Below are positions 1-8,915 of a stretch of DNA of 64,000 nt, one piece after another. The notes under the pieces are model-generated. The model was not told the origin of the DNA. It searched no databases and saw only the letters and a list, made by a program, of their open reading frames with translations. The stretch is taken from assembly GCA_965229355.1 (NCBI GenBank), contig OZ245869.1:2852001-2916000 (forward strand), in the 5' to 3' direction. The stretch's first letter is position 1. Every line of letters starts with the position of its first letter. The translations under genes were made by a program, and so were the position numbers. Source of the stretch: GCA-2737725 sp965229355 (GTDB lineage Bacteria > Pseudomonadota > Alphaproteobacteria > Rhodospirillales > Rhodospirillaceae).

Positions 1-429
1 GGCATAGGTGAAATAATTTCCGTATGCGTCGATGGCGTCTGATTCAGACAAGCGTAGTGAAATCCACGGCAGCACACCCGTACTGGCGGCGCATGTTGTC
101 GTGCCGTTTTCTAAACCATCGGGCGGCATGTCCGTGTCTGGGCATGGAAGACGGTAGTGCAAGGTGGATGGCGTGGCGTCATCGCCAGTCAGGAAATAGG
201 CAAGGATGCTATCTTTGATGACCTTTGCCGAGGTCGATGACGTCGTGATGCGTTGAATTTTGCTTTCAATATTTTGACGCTGCAAGCTAGCAATCATCGT
301 CGTTGCCAGAGCGATAAGTGCTATGGCGATGATCAGGCCTGCAACGCCATCATCCCGCATCGCTTCAGATCGAAATGCCCCCCACATGCGCTTAAAGCGG
401 ACTGCGATCTGAGGCAAAAAACAGGGCAT
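1..429 (-). CDS. Partial pilin/pseudopilin-like protein (C-terminus beyond the window)
   Basis: An open frame of 143 codons runs off the left edge on the minus strand. Residues about 29-48 form one hydrophobic helix preceded by charged residues and a Gly. The following region has a YRLPCPDTD motif, a C-x-(6)-LPW segment and a D-A-Y-G-N-Y-F-T-Y segment. The LPCPDTD...G-LPW...D-x-x-GN-x-x-x-Y pattern is typical of prepilin-type (type IV pilin or type II pseudopilin related) proteins, which assemble in the envelope after leader-peptidase cleavage. The helix lacks the usual G-F-T-L-x-E start, so either it is a minor pseudopilin or the family call is loose. The start is uncertain: ATG at 429, 387 and 360 are all possible and none has a clear Shine-Dalgarno sequence. 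Family by motif recognition only. Confidence 0.6.
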   Translation of the reverse strand, partial: MPCFLPQIAVRFKRMWGAFRSEAMRDDGVAGLIIAIALIALATTMIASLQRQNIESKIQRITTSSTSAKVIKDSILAYFLTGDDATPSTLHYRLPCPDTDMPPDGLENGTTTCAASTGVLPWISLRLSESDAIDAYGNYFTYA

Positions 430-750
430 GATAATAAACTGAGGGTTGAATTTTTATTTAATTACAATAAGTTAGCTGGTTATAGGTACTTAAGTTATGA
501 TGTCTAGGCGGTTGGGTACTAAGGTCGCCAGGCAAACGGTAATTTGGTTTGATCGCGCACGCGGGCGCGGCGGCGTTCTGGGGCTGCTGTCGTGAGCATT
601 CAAAACGCTTGAATTTCAGGCTGAAGGCGCGAGAGCGTAAGGCGCCGTATGCTCGTGCAGGGCGTCCCTGATGTTCAGCCCGTGAAGGTCGACAGGGTTC
701 CGCCGCCCGTGTAAAAGCCGCTCTCATCCTTTTTTAATGAGCGAGCACCG
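430..750. other. Divergent intergenic region, pilin-like gene / ettA
   Basis: This 321-nt stretch separates two divergent genes and should hold both promoters. Positions 430-510 are clearly AT-rich (for example TTTTTATTTAATTAC). I see no convincing -35/-10 pair and no credible gene; the short frames here have no recognisable composition or motif. Confidence 0.5.
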
Positions 751-2430
751 ATGGCAGCCTACCAATACATCTACGTCATGAAGGGTCTGAACAAGACTTT
801 CCCCGGCGGGAAAGAGGTCTTGAAGGATATTTGGCTGTCGTTCCTGCCAGGCGCCAAAATCGGCGTATTGGGCGTGAACGGGTCGGGTAAATCGACCCTG
901 ATGAAGATTATGGCTGGCCAAGACACCAATTTTACCGGTGAAGCCTGGGCCGCTGAAGGCGTGAAGGTTGGCTATCTGTCGCAAGAGCCGCAGTTGGATG
1001 AAACCAAGACCGCTCTTGAAAACGTCATGGACGGCGTGGGCGAAGTAAAAGCGCTGCTCGACCGCTTTGAAGCCGTCAGCGCGCGCTTTGCTGAAGAACT
1101 GACGGATGATGAAATGAACGCCGTCATCGCCGAGCAAGGTGAATTGCAAGAAAAGATCGACGCCGTAAATGGCTGGGATTTGCAGCGGAACGTCGAGATT
1201 GCCATGGACGCGCTGCGTTGCCCGCCGGGCGATGCCGATGTGACCAAGCTGTCAGGCGGTGAGCGCCGCCGCATCGCATTGTGCCGTTTGCTGCTGTCCA
1301 AACCAGATATGCTGCTGCTCGACGAACCCACCAACCACTTGGATGCTGAATCGGTGGGTTGGTTGGAAAAGTTCTTAGAAGAGTATCCGGGCACTGTCGT
1401 GGCCGTAACCCACGATCGTTATTTCTTGGACAACGTCACCAGCTGGATCTTGGAATTGGATCGCGGCAAGGGCATTCCATACGAAGGCAACTACACCGGC
1501 TGGCTGAAGCAAAAACAAAAACGCATGCAGCAGGAAGAGCGCGAAGAAGCCGCCCGCGACCGCACCATCGAACGCGAATTGGAATGGATGGGCCAAAGCC
1601 CGCAAGCACGCCGCACCAAAAGCAAAGCGCGTATTTCAGCGTTCAATGACTTGGTGGCCGCTGCAGCTGACAAAGCCCCTGATACCGCGCAGATCATTAT
1701 TCCGGTCGCTGAGCGTTTGGGCGGTACGGTGGTTGAATTCAACGGCCTCACCAAAGGCTTCGGTGACAAGTTGTTGATCGACAACCTCACCTTCAATCTG
1801 CCGCCGGGTGGCATCGTGGGCGTGATTGGTCCGAACGGTGCAGGTAAGTCGACGCTGTTCCGTATGATCACCGGCCAGGACAAACCCGACAGTGGCACCA
1901 TTAAAATTGGTGAGACCGTGCAATTGGGCTACGTCGATCAAAGCCGCGATAGCCTGAAAGATAAGGCGACGGTGTGGGAAGAAATTTCCGACGGCAACGA
2001 AGAGATTATGTTGGGGAAGTTCAAAACCCCCAGCCGTGCCTATGTGGGGCGCTTTAACTTCCGTGGCGCAGATCAGCAGAAGAAAGTCGGTCAGTTGTCG
2101 GGCGGTGAGCGCAACCGCGTGCACTTGGCCAAGATGCTGAAAACCGGCGCGAACGTTATTCTGCTCGACGAACCAACCAACGATTTGGATGTCGATACCT
2201 TGCGTGCCCTTGAAATCGCGCTCTTGGATTTCGCAGGTTGCGCGGTGGTGATCTCACACGATCGCTTTTTCTTAGACCGTATCGCGACGCACATTCTGGC
2301 CTTTGAAGGCGACAGCCATGTGGAGTGGTTCGAAGGCAACTACGCTGACTACGAAGAAGATAAGAAGCGCCGCTTAGGTGAAGATGCAGCCCAGCCGCAT
2401 CGCATTAAGTACAAGCCAATCTCGCGCTAA
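751..2430 (+). CDS. ettA: Energy-dependent translational throttle protein EttA (ABC-F ATPase)
   Basis: A 559-residue soluble protein with two ATP-binding cassettes and no membrane segments. Walker A motifs are GVNGSGKS (41-48) and GPNGAGKS (from 360). Signature motifs LSGGE lie at 167-171 and 449-453, and both Walker B motifs read LLDEPTN. The charged Q/K/R/E-rich stretch after the first cassette is the ABC-F linker. EttA binds the ribosomal E site and gates entry into elongation according to the ATP/ADP ratio. Length and the N-terminal pattern (YxM...PGAKIGVLG) match EttA rather than Uup or ABC-F resistance proteins. It stands alone and ends in a strong terminator shared with mlaC. Confidence 0.96.
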   Translation: MAAYQYIYVMKGLNKTFPGGKEVLKDIWLSFLPGAKIGVLGVNGSGKSTLMKIMAGQDTNFTGEAWAAEGVKVGYLSQEPQLDETKTALENVMDGVGEVKALLDRFEAVSARFAEELTDDEMNAVIAEQGELQEKIDAVNGWDLQRNVEIAMDALRCPPGDADVTKLSGGERRRIALCRLLLSKPDMLLLDEPTNHLDAESVGWLEKFLEEYPGTVVAVTHDRYFLDNVTSWILELDRGKGIPYEGNYTGWLKQKQKRMQQEEREEAARDRTIERELEWMGQSPQARRTKSKARISAFNDLVAAAADKAPDTAQIIIPVAERLGGTVVEFNGLTKGFGDKLLIDNLTFNLPPGGIVGVIGPNGAGKSTLFRMITGQDKPDSGTIKIGETVQLGYVDQSRDSLKDKATVWEEISDGNEEIMLGKFKTPSRAYVGRFNFRGADQQKKVGQLSGGERNRVHLAKMLKTGANVILLDEPTNDLDVDTLRALEIALLDFAGCAVVISHDRFFLDRIATHILAFEGDSHVEWFEGNYADYEEDKKRRLGEDAAQPHRIKYKPISR

Positions 2431-2444
2431 ATCAGCGCCAGTAA

Positions 2445-2478
2445 AAAAAAAGCCCGCTCAAACCGAGCGGGCTTTTTT
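2445..2478. terminator. Bidirectional intrinsic terminator between ettA and mlaC
   Basis: An 8-bp GC stem, GCCCGCTC (2452-2459) with GAGCGGGC (2465-2472), has a 5-nt loop. It is flanked by an A-run on the left and T6 on the right, so it works as a terminator on both strands. It lies between the convergent 3' ends of ettA and mlaC. Confidence 0.93.
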
Positions 2479-2499
2479 ATTTGAATATTTTGAAGCAGC

Positions 2500-3147
2500 T
2501 TAGCCGACTTTGGCTCTCAGATCTGCGACTTGCTTTTCGATTTGGCTAATCAGCCCGGCCAAACCGCCGCTTTGCTGAATCAGCGTGGCGTATTCTTGGC
2601 GGTACGTGATCGCCATGCTGACGCCTTCGATGATCACGTCAACAATGCGGTAGCCGCCTTCTCGTTTACGCAAGCGCCACTGCACAGCGAAATTGCCGCC
2701 ATCGTTGCCGAGAATGGTGGAGTTCACAACCGAGCCTTCTTCGCCGTCAGCTGTGCTGTCGTTCACTTTCAGCGACTGGCCTTTGTATTCACCAAAGCGG
2801 CGCGACCATGTGTAGACAATCACGTCTTCAAACAGCGGATTGAACTTTGTCTTTTCATCTGGCGTGGCTGTGCGTGCGGCGCGGCCCAGCACGAAGTTGC
2901 CGATGCTGGGAATGTCGAAGTATTCCTTGAACAGCGTGCGGAACTTCTCAGTCTTTTCTTTTTGCGTACCAGACGCGGCCAGAATTTCGCTGATGCCGAC
3001 TTGCGCGAATTTCTCAACAAACGCTTTTGGGTCGTTGCGCCAGTCCTGGGCCATTACCACCGATGGGCCTAACAGCGAAGGAAATGCAGCACACACGCCA
3101 AGGGCCAGCGTCGAGGCTGTGAAGTCACGGCGAGAGATCATCGTCAT
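2500..3147 (-). CDS. mlaC: MlaC-family periplasmic phospholipid-binding protein
   Basis: A 215-residue exported protein. The N-terminus has an SRRDF twin-arginine-like motif, a hydrophobic stretch and a cleavage site near VMAQD, so Tat export is possible. The rest fits the MlaC/Ttg2D (toluene-tolerance) family, with the KTEKFRTLFKEYFDIPSIG region and a YRIVDVIIEGVSMAITYRQEY segment near the C-terminus. MlaC shuttles phospholipids between the outer-membrane MlaA complex and the inner-membrane MlaFEDB transporter. A GAGG ribosome-binding site precedes the ATG. It follows mlaA by about 50 nt, so the two should be co-transcribed. No mlaFEDB genes are in this window. Confidence 0.9.
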   Translation of the reverse strand: MTMISRRDFTASTLALGVCAAFPSLLGPSVVMAQDWRNDPKAFVEKFAQVGISEILAASGTQKEKTEKFRTLFKEYFDIPSIGNFVLGRAARTATPDEKTKFNPLFEDVIVYTWSRRFGEYKGQSLKVNDSTADGEEGSVVNSTILGNDGGNFAVQWRLRKREGGYRIVDVIIEGVSMAITYRQEYATLIQQSGGLAGLISQIEKQVADLRAKVG

Positions 3148-3196
3148 TCAGTCCTCAGGATCATGTGATCCTAAAAAGGGAACAGCAGAGGTCGTT

Positions 3197-4006
3197 TTAC
3201 TTCTTCGTGGTGTCCGCAAACGGATCGCCACCCTCATCCGAGAACGACGGCAGCGGACCTGCTGCGCCATTACGGATTTGCTTTTCGCGGTTCTGCTGAT
3301 AGGCCGCGCGCAAGGATGCGTAGTAATCAATCGACGAGGCTTTTAACTCGTCTGTCACCGGCATGGTGTCGGCTTTCAGGTCGACAATAAGCGTGCCGAA
3401 GTATGCCCACTGCACCCAACTCGGGTTGTCGGCATACGAGTACCAACTCACCGGATCGAACGCGAAGTTATCGACCGCTAGGCCAAAGCCATCACGCGTG
3501 CTGGTTGGGCCAATGATCGGCAGGTAGAGGTAAGAGCCGCTATCCACACCCCAGACAGCTAAAGTCTGGCCGAAGTCTTCGTAGTGGTAGGGCACGCCTA
3601 AATCGGTGGCCGGATCGCCCAAGCCGCCGATGCCGACAGTGGTGTTGATCAGGAAACGGCCCATGGTTTCGCCAGCGCGGTTCATCTCGCCTTGCAAGAT
3701 GTCGTTCGCGAAGGTGATGGGCGAGCGCAGGTTGCGCAGGAAGTTGCTCACGCCGCGACGGGCGAAGCCCGGCACGACTTTACGATACGTCCACGCGACC
3801 GGGCGGATGATGACTGCATCTAAGCCCTGATCGACCTTGAACATCGCGCGGTTGAACGGCTCGAGCTGGTCGTTGGTTTCCGCCACTTCGGCTTTTGCCT
3901 CAGGTGTTTTGTTGCTGGCACATGCGCTCAAGCCCAGAACCAGGGCGGCAGCAGAGATCACAGCGGTGAGGGAGCGGGGGGTGGAGGGCAACATCATAAA
4001 ACTCAT
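3197..4006 (-). CDS. mlaA: MlaA/VacJ family lipoprotein
   Basis: A 269-residue lipoprotein: a signal peptide ends in the lipobox LSAC near residue 28, followed by an acidic spacer and then the MlaA core beginning DQLEPFNRAMFKVDQ. Further family features are RGVSNFLRNL, VGIGGLGDPA and the YLYLPIIGPTSTRDGFG motif. MlaA sits in the outer membrane and removes misplaced phospholipids from the outer leaflet, handing them to MlaC, which is encoded next. Length is normal for alphaproteobacterial members. The ATG at 4006 is kept because it gives a complete signal peptide. Divergent from metF. Confidence 0.94.
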   Translation of the reverse strand: MSFMMLPSTPRSLTAVISAAALVLGLSACASNKTPEAKAEVAETNDQLEPFNRAMFKVDQGLDAVIIRPVAWTYRKVVPGFARRGVSNFLRNLRSPITFANDILQGEMNRAGETMGRFLINTTVGIGGLGDPATDLGVPYHYEDFGQTLAVWGVDSGSYLYLPIIGPTSTRDGFGLAVDNFAFDPVSWYSYADNPSWVQWAYFGTLIVDLKADTMPVTDELKASSIDYYASLRAAYQQNREKQIRNGAAGPLPSFSDEGGDPFADTTKK

Positions 4007-4298
4007 TATAAACCAGCGCGAAACAACACTCTAACAGAACCGGGCCGATGGGCCGATGGCTACCATAGCCGCACCCGGAACACTATACACGAAAGTGTCA
4101 CCACTATGACGCACCCCATAGAAGTTGTGCTAGTGCATTCCAGGGTAATCTGTCAGCTAAGAAAACCTTGGTCCTAAACGCTTAAATACGGCAAAAGGAT
4201 GCCGTGCCTTGAGGGCTCTTGCTGGCCGTTGTCAGTAATTGCTTTGTATTTAGGTATCCTATTTTAGTTGCGCGAATCGTTTTTTAGGCCTGTCTGAT
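4007..4298. other. Divergent intergenic region, mlaA / metF
   Basis: A 292-nt stretch between two divergent genes, presumed to hold both promoters. I looked for a SAM or SAH riboswitch ahead of metF and saw no matching core, and no clear hairpin. No gene is supported here. Confidence 0.4.
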
Positions 4299-5228
4299 AT
4301 GTCTCCGCCACCGCTCTCTGCCGCCGAACTCGCATCTGGACAAAAGGTTGGGGGTCAAAACCAGCAAGACTCCCCAATTCGGGTATCGTTCGAGTTTTTC
4401 CCGCCCAAAACGCCAGCTATGTACGATCAGCTGTGGGCGGCAATTGAGCGGTTAGCGCCTTTACTGCCTAATTTTGTGTCCGTGACGTACGGTGCCGGTG
4501 GTTCAACCCGCGAGCGTACCCATGAGGTCGTTGACCGCATCCAGCGTGAGAAGGGCTTAAAGGCCGCCGCTCACCTGACCTGCGTGGCTGCCACCCAAGC
4601 CGAGGTGGACGAGGTGGCTCGCCACTATTGGGCCTCGGGCATTCGCCATATCGTCGCCTTGCGCGGTGACCCGCCAGACGGGGCTTCAACTTATACGCCA
4701 CATCCCGGCGGGTACGCATTCGCGGCCGATCTGGTCGCGGGCTTAAAGAAAGTCGCTGATTTTGAAATCTCTGTGGCGGCTAACCCCGAAGGCCACCCGG
4801 AAGCCCCGACCAAGGCCGCTGATATCGATAACTTGAAGCGTAAAATCGATGCGGGTGCGTCGCGCGCGATTACACAGTTTTTCTTCGATGTTGATGTTTA
4901 TCGCCGCTTCCGCGATCAGGCAGCGAAGGCGGGCATTACTGCGCCCATTCTGCCGGGCATCATGCCGGTGACGAACTTTGTCTCAGCAGAGCGCATGGCC
5001 GTGAAGGCGGGCGCATCGGTGCCGGAATGGTTGCACAAACTGTACGATGGTTTGGAAGACGATGTAGAAACGCGTCGCCTTGTCGCTGCAACAATCGTGG
5101 CCGAGCAAGTGAAGCAACTCAAAGCTGATGGCGTGACAGATTTTCATTTCTACACACTCAATCGTGCAGATTTGACGTACGCGATTTGCCACATTCTGGG
5201 TTTGCGCGCACAACACCCCAAAACCTAA
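4299..5228 (+). CDS. metF: Methylenetetrahydrofolate reductase
   Basis: A 309-residue FAD enzyme that reduces 5,10-methylene-THF to 5-methyl-THF, supplying the methyl group for methionine synthesis. The sequence begins the family fold with VSFEFFPPKTP and follows with FVSVTYGAGGSTRERT, HLTCVAAT, HIVALRGDPP, SVAANPEGHPEA, AITQFFFD and ILPGIMPVTN, all in the usual order for the TIM-barrel. Length is normal apart from a short polar N-terminal extension of about 28 residues before the barrel. The ATG at 4299 has only a weak purine stretch upstream. Single gene, with no other methionine genes next to it. Confidence 0.96.
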   Translation: MSPPPLSAAELASGQKVGGQNQQDSPIRVSFEFFPPKTPAMYDQLWAAIERLAPLLPNFVSVTYGAGGSTRERTHEVVDRIQREKGLKAAAHLTCVAATQAEVDEVARHYWASGIRHIVALRGDPPDGASTYTPHPGGYAFAADLVAGLKKVADFEISVAANPEGHPEAPTKAADIDNLKRKIDAGASRAITQFFFDVDVYRRFRDQAAKAGITAPILPGIMPVTNFVSAERMAVKAGASVPEWLHKLYDGLEDDVETRRLVAATIVAEQVKQLKADGVTDFHFYTLNRADLTYAICHILGLRAQHPKT

Positions 5229-5244
5229 GCAAGCTTAAGCGCCC

Positions 5245-5265
5245 CATATCCCATCACTGGATATG
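5245..5265. other. Small hairpin after metF
   Basis: CATATCC (5245-5251) and GGATATG (5259-5265) form a 7-bp stem with a 7-nt loop, 17 nt after the metF stop. There is no T-run after it, so it is at best a weak terminator or a 3'-end stabiliser. Confidence 0.35.
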
Positions 5266-5443
5266 ATGTTTGGCTTAAAGCCCCTCTGCGCTTTACCCTC
5301 CAGCCAACCAGCGGTGGAAACGGTCAGGGCCAGTATCAGGGTATTCGGTCGGGCAAAACGCCTAGCGGTGGCGGCATGTCAGATGGTTTGACCAAGGGCA
5401 GGGTTCGTCGTAAATCCGAAACACTGATCAGGTGTTATGAATT

Positions 5444-6496
5444 ATGGCGAAACCGACCTTTGAGCGTGAAAACCATGCGGCCGATGCGGCCTTGCGCATT
5501 ATTCGCACCATTGCCAGTAAGCCCGAACCGCTGAATTACGCGGTTTGGTATACCTACTGCTCTGGCGAAAGCTTGGACTTAAAGGCCGAACTGGATAGCT
5601 ATTTCAAAAGCAAAAAGCCGATCACATCCGATGTCAGCGAGGCGATGTTTGCCAAATACATCGCCCCTATTCTGGCCAGCATGGCCGACCAGGCCACCCG
5701 CCAGAAGTTGGACGAAGCCAACGAGCGTTTGGCCAAGACACTGAATTCTGTGATGGATTTGGTGGCGGCCGGAAGCCAAGGCACGGAAGGTTTTTCCAAG
5801 GCGCTTGAGAAGTTCAAAGGTGAAGTGCAGGGCTCGGTTGATCCGAAACTCTCTGGCGCTGTGGCAGCGATGATCACCGAAACGCAGAAGGTCGCGAACT
5901 TAAATGCAGAACTGCGTACCAAACTAAATTCGGCTTCGGGAGAAATCGATGCGTTAAAGGGCGATCTTAGCGCCATCCGCAAAGAAGCATATACCGACGG
6001 CTTAAGCGGTATTCCGAACCGCAAGGCGTTTAATAAAGAAATCGATGATATGACGTTCGCGCTGAAGCAGAAGAGCGGCTACCTCTGCTTGATGATGACG
6101 GACATCGATAAATTCAAATCGTTCAATGACACGCATGGTCACTTGGTCGGCGACCAAGTGATTAAGGTTGTTGCGAACTTACTTGCCAAGAACGTGCGCG
6201 ATTCTGATTTTGTTGCACGCTATGGCGGCGAAGAGTTTGCTGTGCTGTTCCCCAATACACGCCTGAAAGACGCCATGGCGGTGGCCGAGAAGATCCGCAT
6301 GGCTGTGCGGGGCAAGGAAATCCACAATCGCCGCACCGGCGAAAGTTTGGGCCAAATTACGATCTCGATTGGTGTCGCGGAATATGTCATCGGTGAATCA
6401 GTTGATGACCTTATTTCGCGCGCGGATTCGGCGCTCTACTTAGCGAAGCAAATGGGCCGCGACCGCGTGTGCTCGCAGCTTGATTTAGCCCGCTAG
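5444..6496 (+). CDS. GGDEF-domain diguanylate cyclase
   Basis: A 350-residue cytosolic protein. The C-terminal GGDEF domain (about 185-345) has the active-site motif GGEEF at 261-265 and an intact inhibitory I-site RDSD at 252-255, exactly five residues upstream. An active enzyme with product feedback is therefore expected, making c-di-GMP from two GTP. Residues 1-170 are helical, contain no transmembrane segment and resemble no sensor I can name; the stretch at about 140-175 is coiled-coil-like and probably mediates dimerisation. Near the MCP array it may belong to motility and attachment control, but that is inference. The UvrD-like helicase gene starts 34 nt downstream. Confidence 0.93.
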   Translation: MAKPTFERENHAADAALRIIRTIASKPEPLNYAVWYTYCSGESLDLKAELDSYFKSKKPITSDVSEAMFAKYIAPILASMADQATRQKLDEANERLAKTLNSVMDLVAAGSQGTEGFSKALEKFKGEVQGSVDPKLSGAVAAMITETQKVANLNAELRTKLNSASGEIDALKGDLSAIRKEAYTDGLSGIPNRKAFNKEIDDMTFALKQKSGYLCLMMTDIDKFKSFNDTHGHLVGDQVIKVVANLLAKNVRDSDFVARYGGEEFAVLFPNTRLKDAMAVAEKIRMAVRGKEIHNRRTGESLGQITISIGVAEYVIGESVDDLISRADSALYLAKQMGRDRVCSQLDLAR

Positions 6497-6530
6497 CCTT
6501 TCAACGGTTCTTGCGCGTATAACTGGGCGC

Positions 6531-8909
6531 ATGTCCTCCGATCCTTTTGATCTGTCTGACGGCGATGATGCGCCGCCGTTTTCTGACGTAACGCCCTCTC
6601 GTACAGAAACGAGTGGTTCTTCCGTGGCGCCATCTTCTGGTCCGCGCCCGGCTGCACCTGCGCGCGCTGCGCCGCCGCGCACATTGCCGTGGGTGGAAAG
6701 TTTAAACCCTGAACAACGCCAAGCTGTTGAAACGACAGAAGGCCCGCTGTTGGTGTTATCGGGAGCAGGTACCGGCAAAACCCGCGTGCTGACCTCGCGG
6801 TTAGGCTACATCCTGGCGCGCCAAATGGCGAAGCCGTGGCAAGTGCTGGCTGTCACATTTACCAACCGGGCCGCGCGCGAAATGCGTGAGCGTGTGGCGC
6901 ACTTGGTAGGGCCTGTCTCTGAGTCTGTTTGGCTGGGCACATTCCACGCGTTGTGTGTGCGTATCTTGCGCCGTCATGGAGAGTTGATCGGCCTGAAGTC
7001 GAGTTTCACCATTTTGGATTCTGACGATCAGTTGCGCCTGTTGAAGCAACTGATGGAAGGTGAAAGCATCGACACCAAAAAGTGGCCCGCACAAGCGTTG
7101 ATGGGAATGATCCAGCGCTGGAAAGATCGCGGGCTGACGCCAGACAAAGCGATGTACGAGGGCAGTACGGAATTTGCGGGCGGCCGGGCGCTGGCGATGT
7201 ACCGCAACTATCAAGACCGCCTGCGCTCTTTAAATGCGGTCGATTTCGGTGATTTGTTGTTGCTGTGCTTGGACCTGTTCCAAACGCACGGGCAAGTGTT
7301 GACTGAATACCAAGAGCAGTTCCGCTACATTCTGGTCGATGAATATCAAGACACCAATGTCGCGCAATATTTATGGCTGCGGCTGCTGAGTCAGAAGCAT
7401 CGCAATTTATGCTGCGTGGGTGACGATGATCAGTCGATTTACTCGTGGCGTGGCGCTGAAGTGGGCAACATTTTGCGCTTCGAGAAAGATTTCCCCGATG
7501 CCAAGGTTGTGCGCCTGGAGCGTAACTACCGTTCGACGCCGACCATCTTAAAAGCCGCATCGCACCTCATCAGCCACAATGAAGATCGACTAGGCAAAAC
7601 GCTGCGGACCGGTCACGAAGGTGATGTGGATGATGGCACGCCGATCAAAGTGCGTGGCGTATGGGATGGCCAGGAAGAAGCGCGGTGGGTCGTCGATGAG
7701 ATTGAGGGCCAACAGCGCAAAGGCCAGAAGCTCAGCCAAATGGCGATTTTGGTGCGTGCAGGCTTCCAGATGCTGGAGTTTGAAGAACGCCTGATTACCA
7801 CGGGTATCCCGTACAAAGTCATCGGCGGCCCGCGCTTTTACGAGCGTCAAGAAATTCGCGACGCAATTGCCTACATCCGTTTGGTGCAGCAGCCCGAGGA
7901 TGATCTGGCCTTTGAACGCATCGTCAATAAGCCTAAGCGCGGCATTGGTGATTCGACTGTGCAGAAAATTCACGTACTGGCGCGCGCCCAACAGATTCCG
8001 TTGTTTGAAGCCACGCGCCGCATGATTGAAACCGATGAATTGCGTGCAGCCGCCCGTACGACCTTAAAAGCGCTCACGCACGATTTCGAACGTTGGCAGA
8101 GCTTGAAAGAAAACGCGTCGCCCTCAGAACTGGCGGCGATGATCCTAGATGAAAGCGGCTACACCGAGATGTGGCAGCAGGATAAATCCCCCGAAGCACC
8201 GGGCCGGTTGGATAACTTGCGTGAGTTTGTCTCAAGCCTGGAAGAATGGGACACGCTGGCTGCGTTCTTAGAGCACGTCAGTTTAGTGATGGATAACGAC
8301 ACCAATAAGAACGAAGAGGGCGTTATCTTGATGACGCTGCATGGCGCCAAGGGCTTGGAATTCGATGTGGTGTTCCTGCCTGGTTGGGAAGAAGAGATTT
8401 TCCCCAATCGCCGCGCCCTTGATGAGGGTGGCCAAGCGTCTTTGGAAGAAGAGCGCCGTTTGGCTTACGTGGGTGTTACGCGCGCGCGCCAAAAAGTGTT
8501 CGTCTCGTTTGCCGCCAACCGCCGTGTGTACAACCAATGGCAAGCCAGTCTGCCGTCGCGGTTTGTTGATGAACTGCCGCCCGATGCGGTAGAGCGCGAA
8601 GCCGATGCGGGGCTGTATGGTTCAGCTTATGCGTCAGCGGGGGGCGGTGCCTCGCCTGATAGCTGGAAACAGCCGTGGTGGCGTAATAATCAACGCAAGC
8701 GCGAGCAACTCACCGATGTAGATACGGATTGGGACGTTGAACCGCGCCAGACCAACGGCACTTACAAAGTCGGTATGCGCGTGTTTCACCAAAAGTTCGG
8801 CTACGGCATTGTTGAAGCCGTCGACGACACCAAGCTCGACATCAAGTTCGAGACCTCGGGCCGCAAGAAAGTGATCGACAGTTTTATCGAGCCCGCTTCA
8901 AAGAAATAA
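6531..8909 (+). CDS. uvrD: UvrD/PcrA-type ATP-dependent 3'-5' DNA helicase
   Basis: A 792-residue superfamily 1A helicase. Motifs are in order: Walker A GAGTGKT (78-84), motif II VDEYQDTN, motif III GDDDQSIYSWRGA, motif IV RNYRS, motif V TLHGAKGLEF and motif VI YVGVTRAR. A Tudor-like C-terminal domain (GMRVFHQKFGYGIVEAV) is present as in PcrA/UvrD, where it contacts RNA polymerase. The enzyme unwinds DNA in nucleotide excision and mismatch repair. The first 55 residues are a Pro/Ala/Ser-rich, probably disordered extension. It could be called uvrD or pcrA; Rep is less likely because of the C-terminal domain. The start ATG is 34 nt after the GGDEF gene, so co-transcription is possible. Confidence 0.95.
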   Translation: MSSDPFDLSDGDDAPPFSDVTPSRTETSGSSVAPSSGPRPAAPARAAPPRTLPWVESLNPEQRQAVETTEGPLLVLSGAGTGKTRVLTSRLGYILARQMAKPWQVLAVTFTNRAAREMRERVAHLVGPVSESVWLGTFHALCVRILRRHGELIGLKSSFTILDSDDQLRLLKQLMEGESIDTKKWPAQALMGMIQRWKDRGLTPDKAMYEGSTEFAGGRALAMYRNYQDRLRSLNAVDFGDLLLLCLDLFQTHGQVLTEYQEQFRYILVDEYQDTNVAQYLWLRLLSQKHRNLCCVGDDDQSIYSWRGAEVGNILRFEKDFPDAKVVRLERNYRSTPTILKAASHLISHNEDRLGKTLRTGHEGDVDDGTPIKVRGVWDGQEEARWVVDEIEGQQRKGQKLSQMAILVRAGFQMLEFEERLITTGIPYKVIGGPRFYERQEIRDAIAYIRLVQQPEDDLAFERIVNKPKRGIGDSTVQKIHVLARAQQIPLFEATRRMIETDELRAAARTTLKALTHDFERWQSLKENASPSELAAMILDESGYTEMWQQDKSPEAPGRLDNLREFVSSLEEWDTLAAFLEHVSLVMDNDTNKNEEGVILMTLHGAKGLEFDVVFLPGWEEEIFPNRRALDEGGQASLEEERRLAYVGVTRARQKVFVSFAANRRVYNQWQASLPSRFVDELPPDAVEREADAGLYGSAYASAGGGASPDSWKQPWWRNNQRKREQLTDVDTDWDVEPRQTNGTYKVGMRVFHQKFGYGIVEAVDDTKLDIKFETSGRKKVIDSFIEPASKK

Positions 8910-8915
8910 GCGCCC

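Noticed and set aside
458..727. 89-codon minus-strand frame in the gap before ettA, and plus-strand frames at 24-218 and 253-507
   Set aside because: No motif, poor composition; the two plus-strand frames lie opposite the pilin-like gene, which is better supported.
4007..4298. SAM or SAH riboswitch ahead of metF
   Set aside because: Searched by eye because metF is a common target; no conserved core or pairing pattern seen.
5266..5443. Cyclic-di-GMP riboswitch ahead of the diguanylate cyclase gene
   Set aside because: A GGGCAAAACGCC string resembles a fragment of the GEMM-I core, but the remaining conserved parts and stems are missing.
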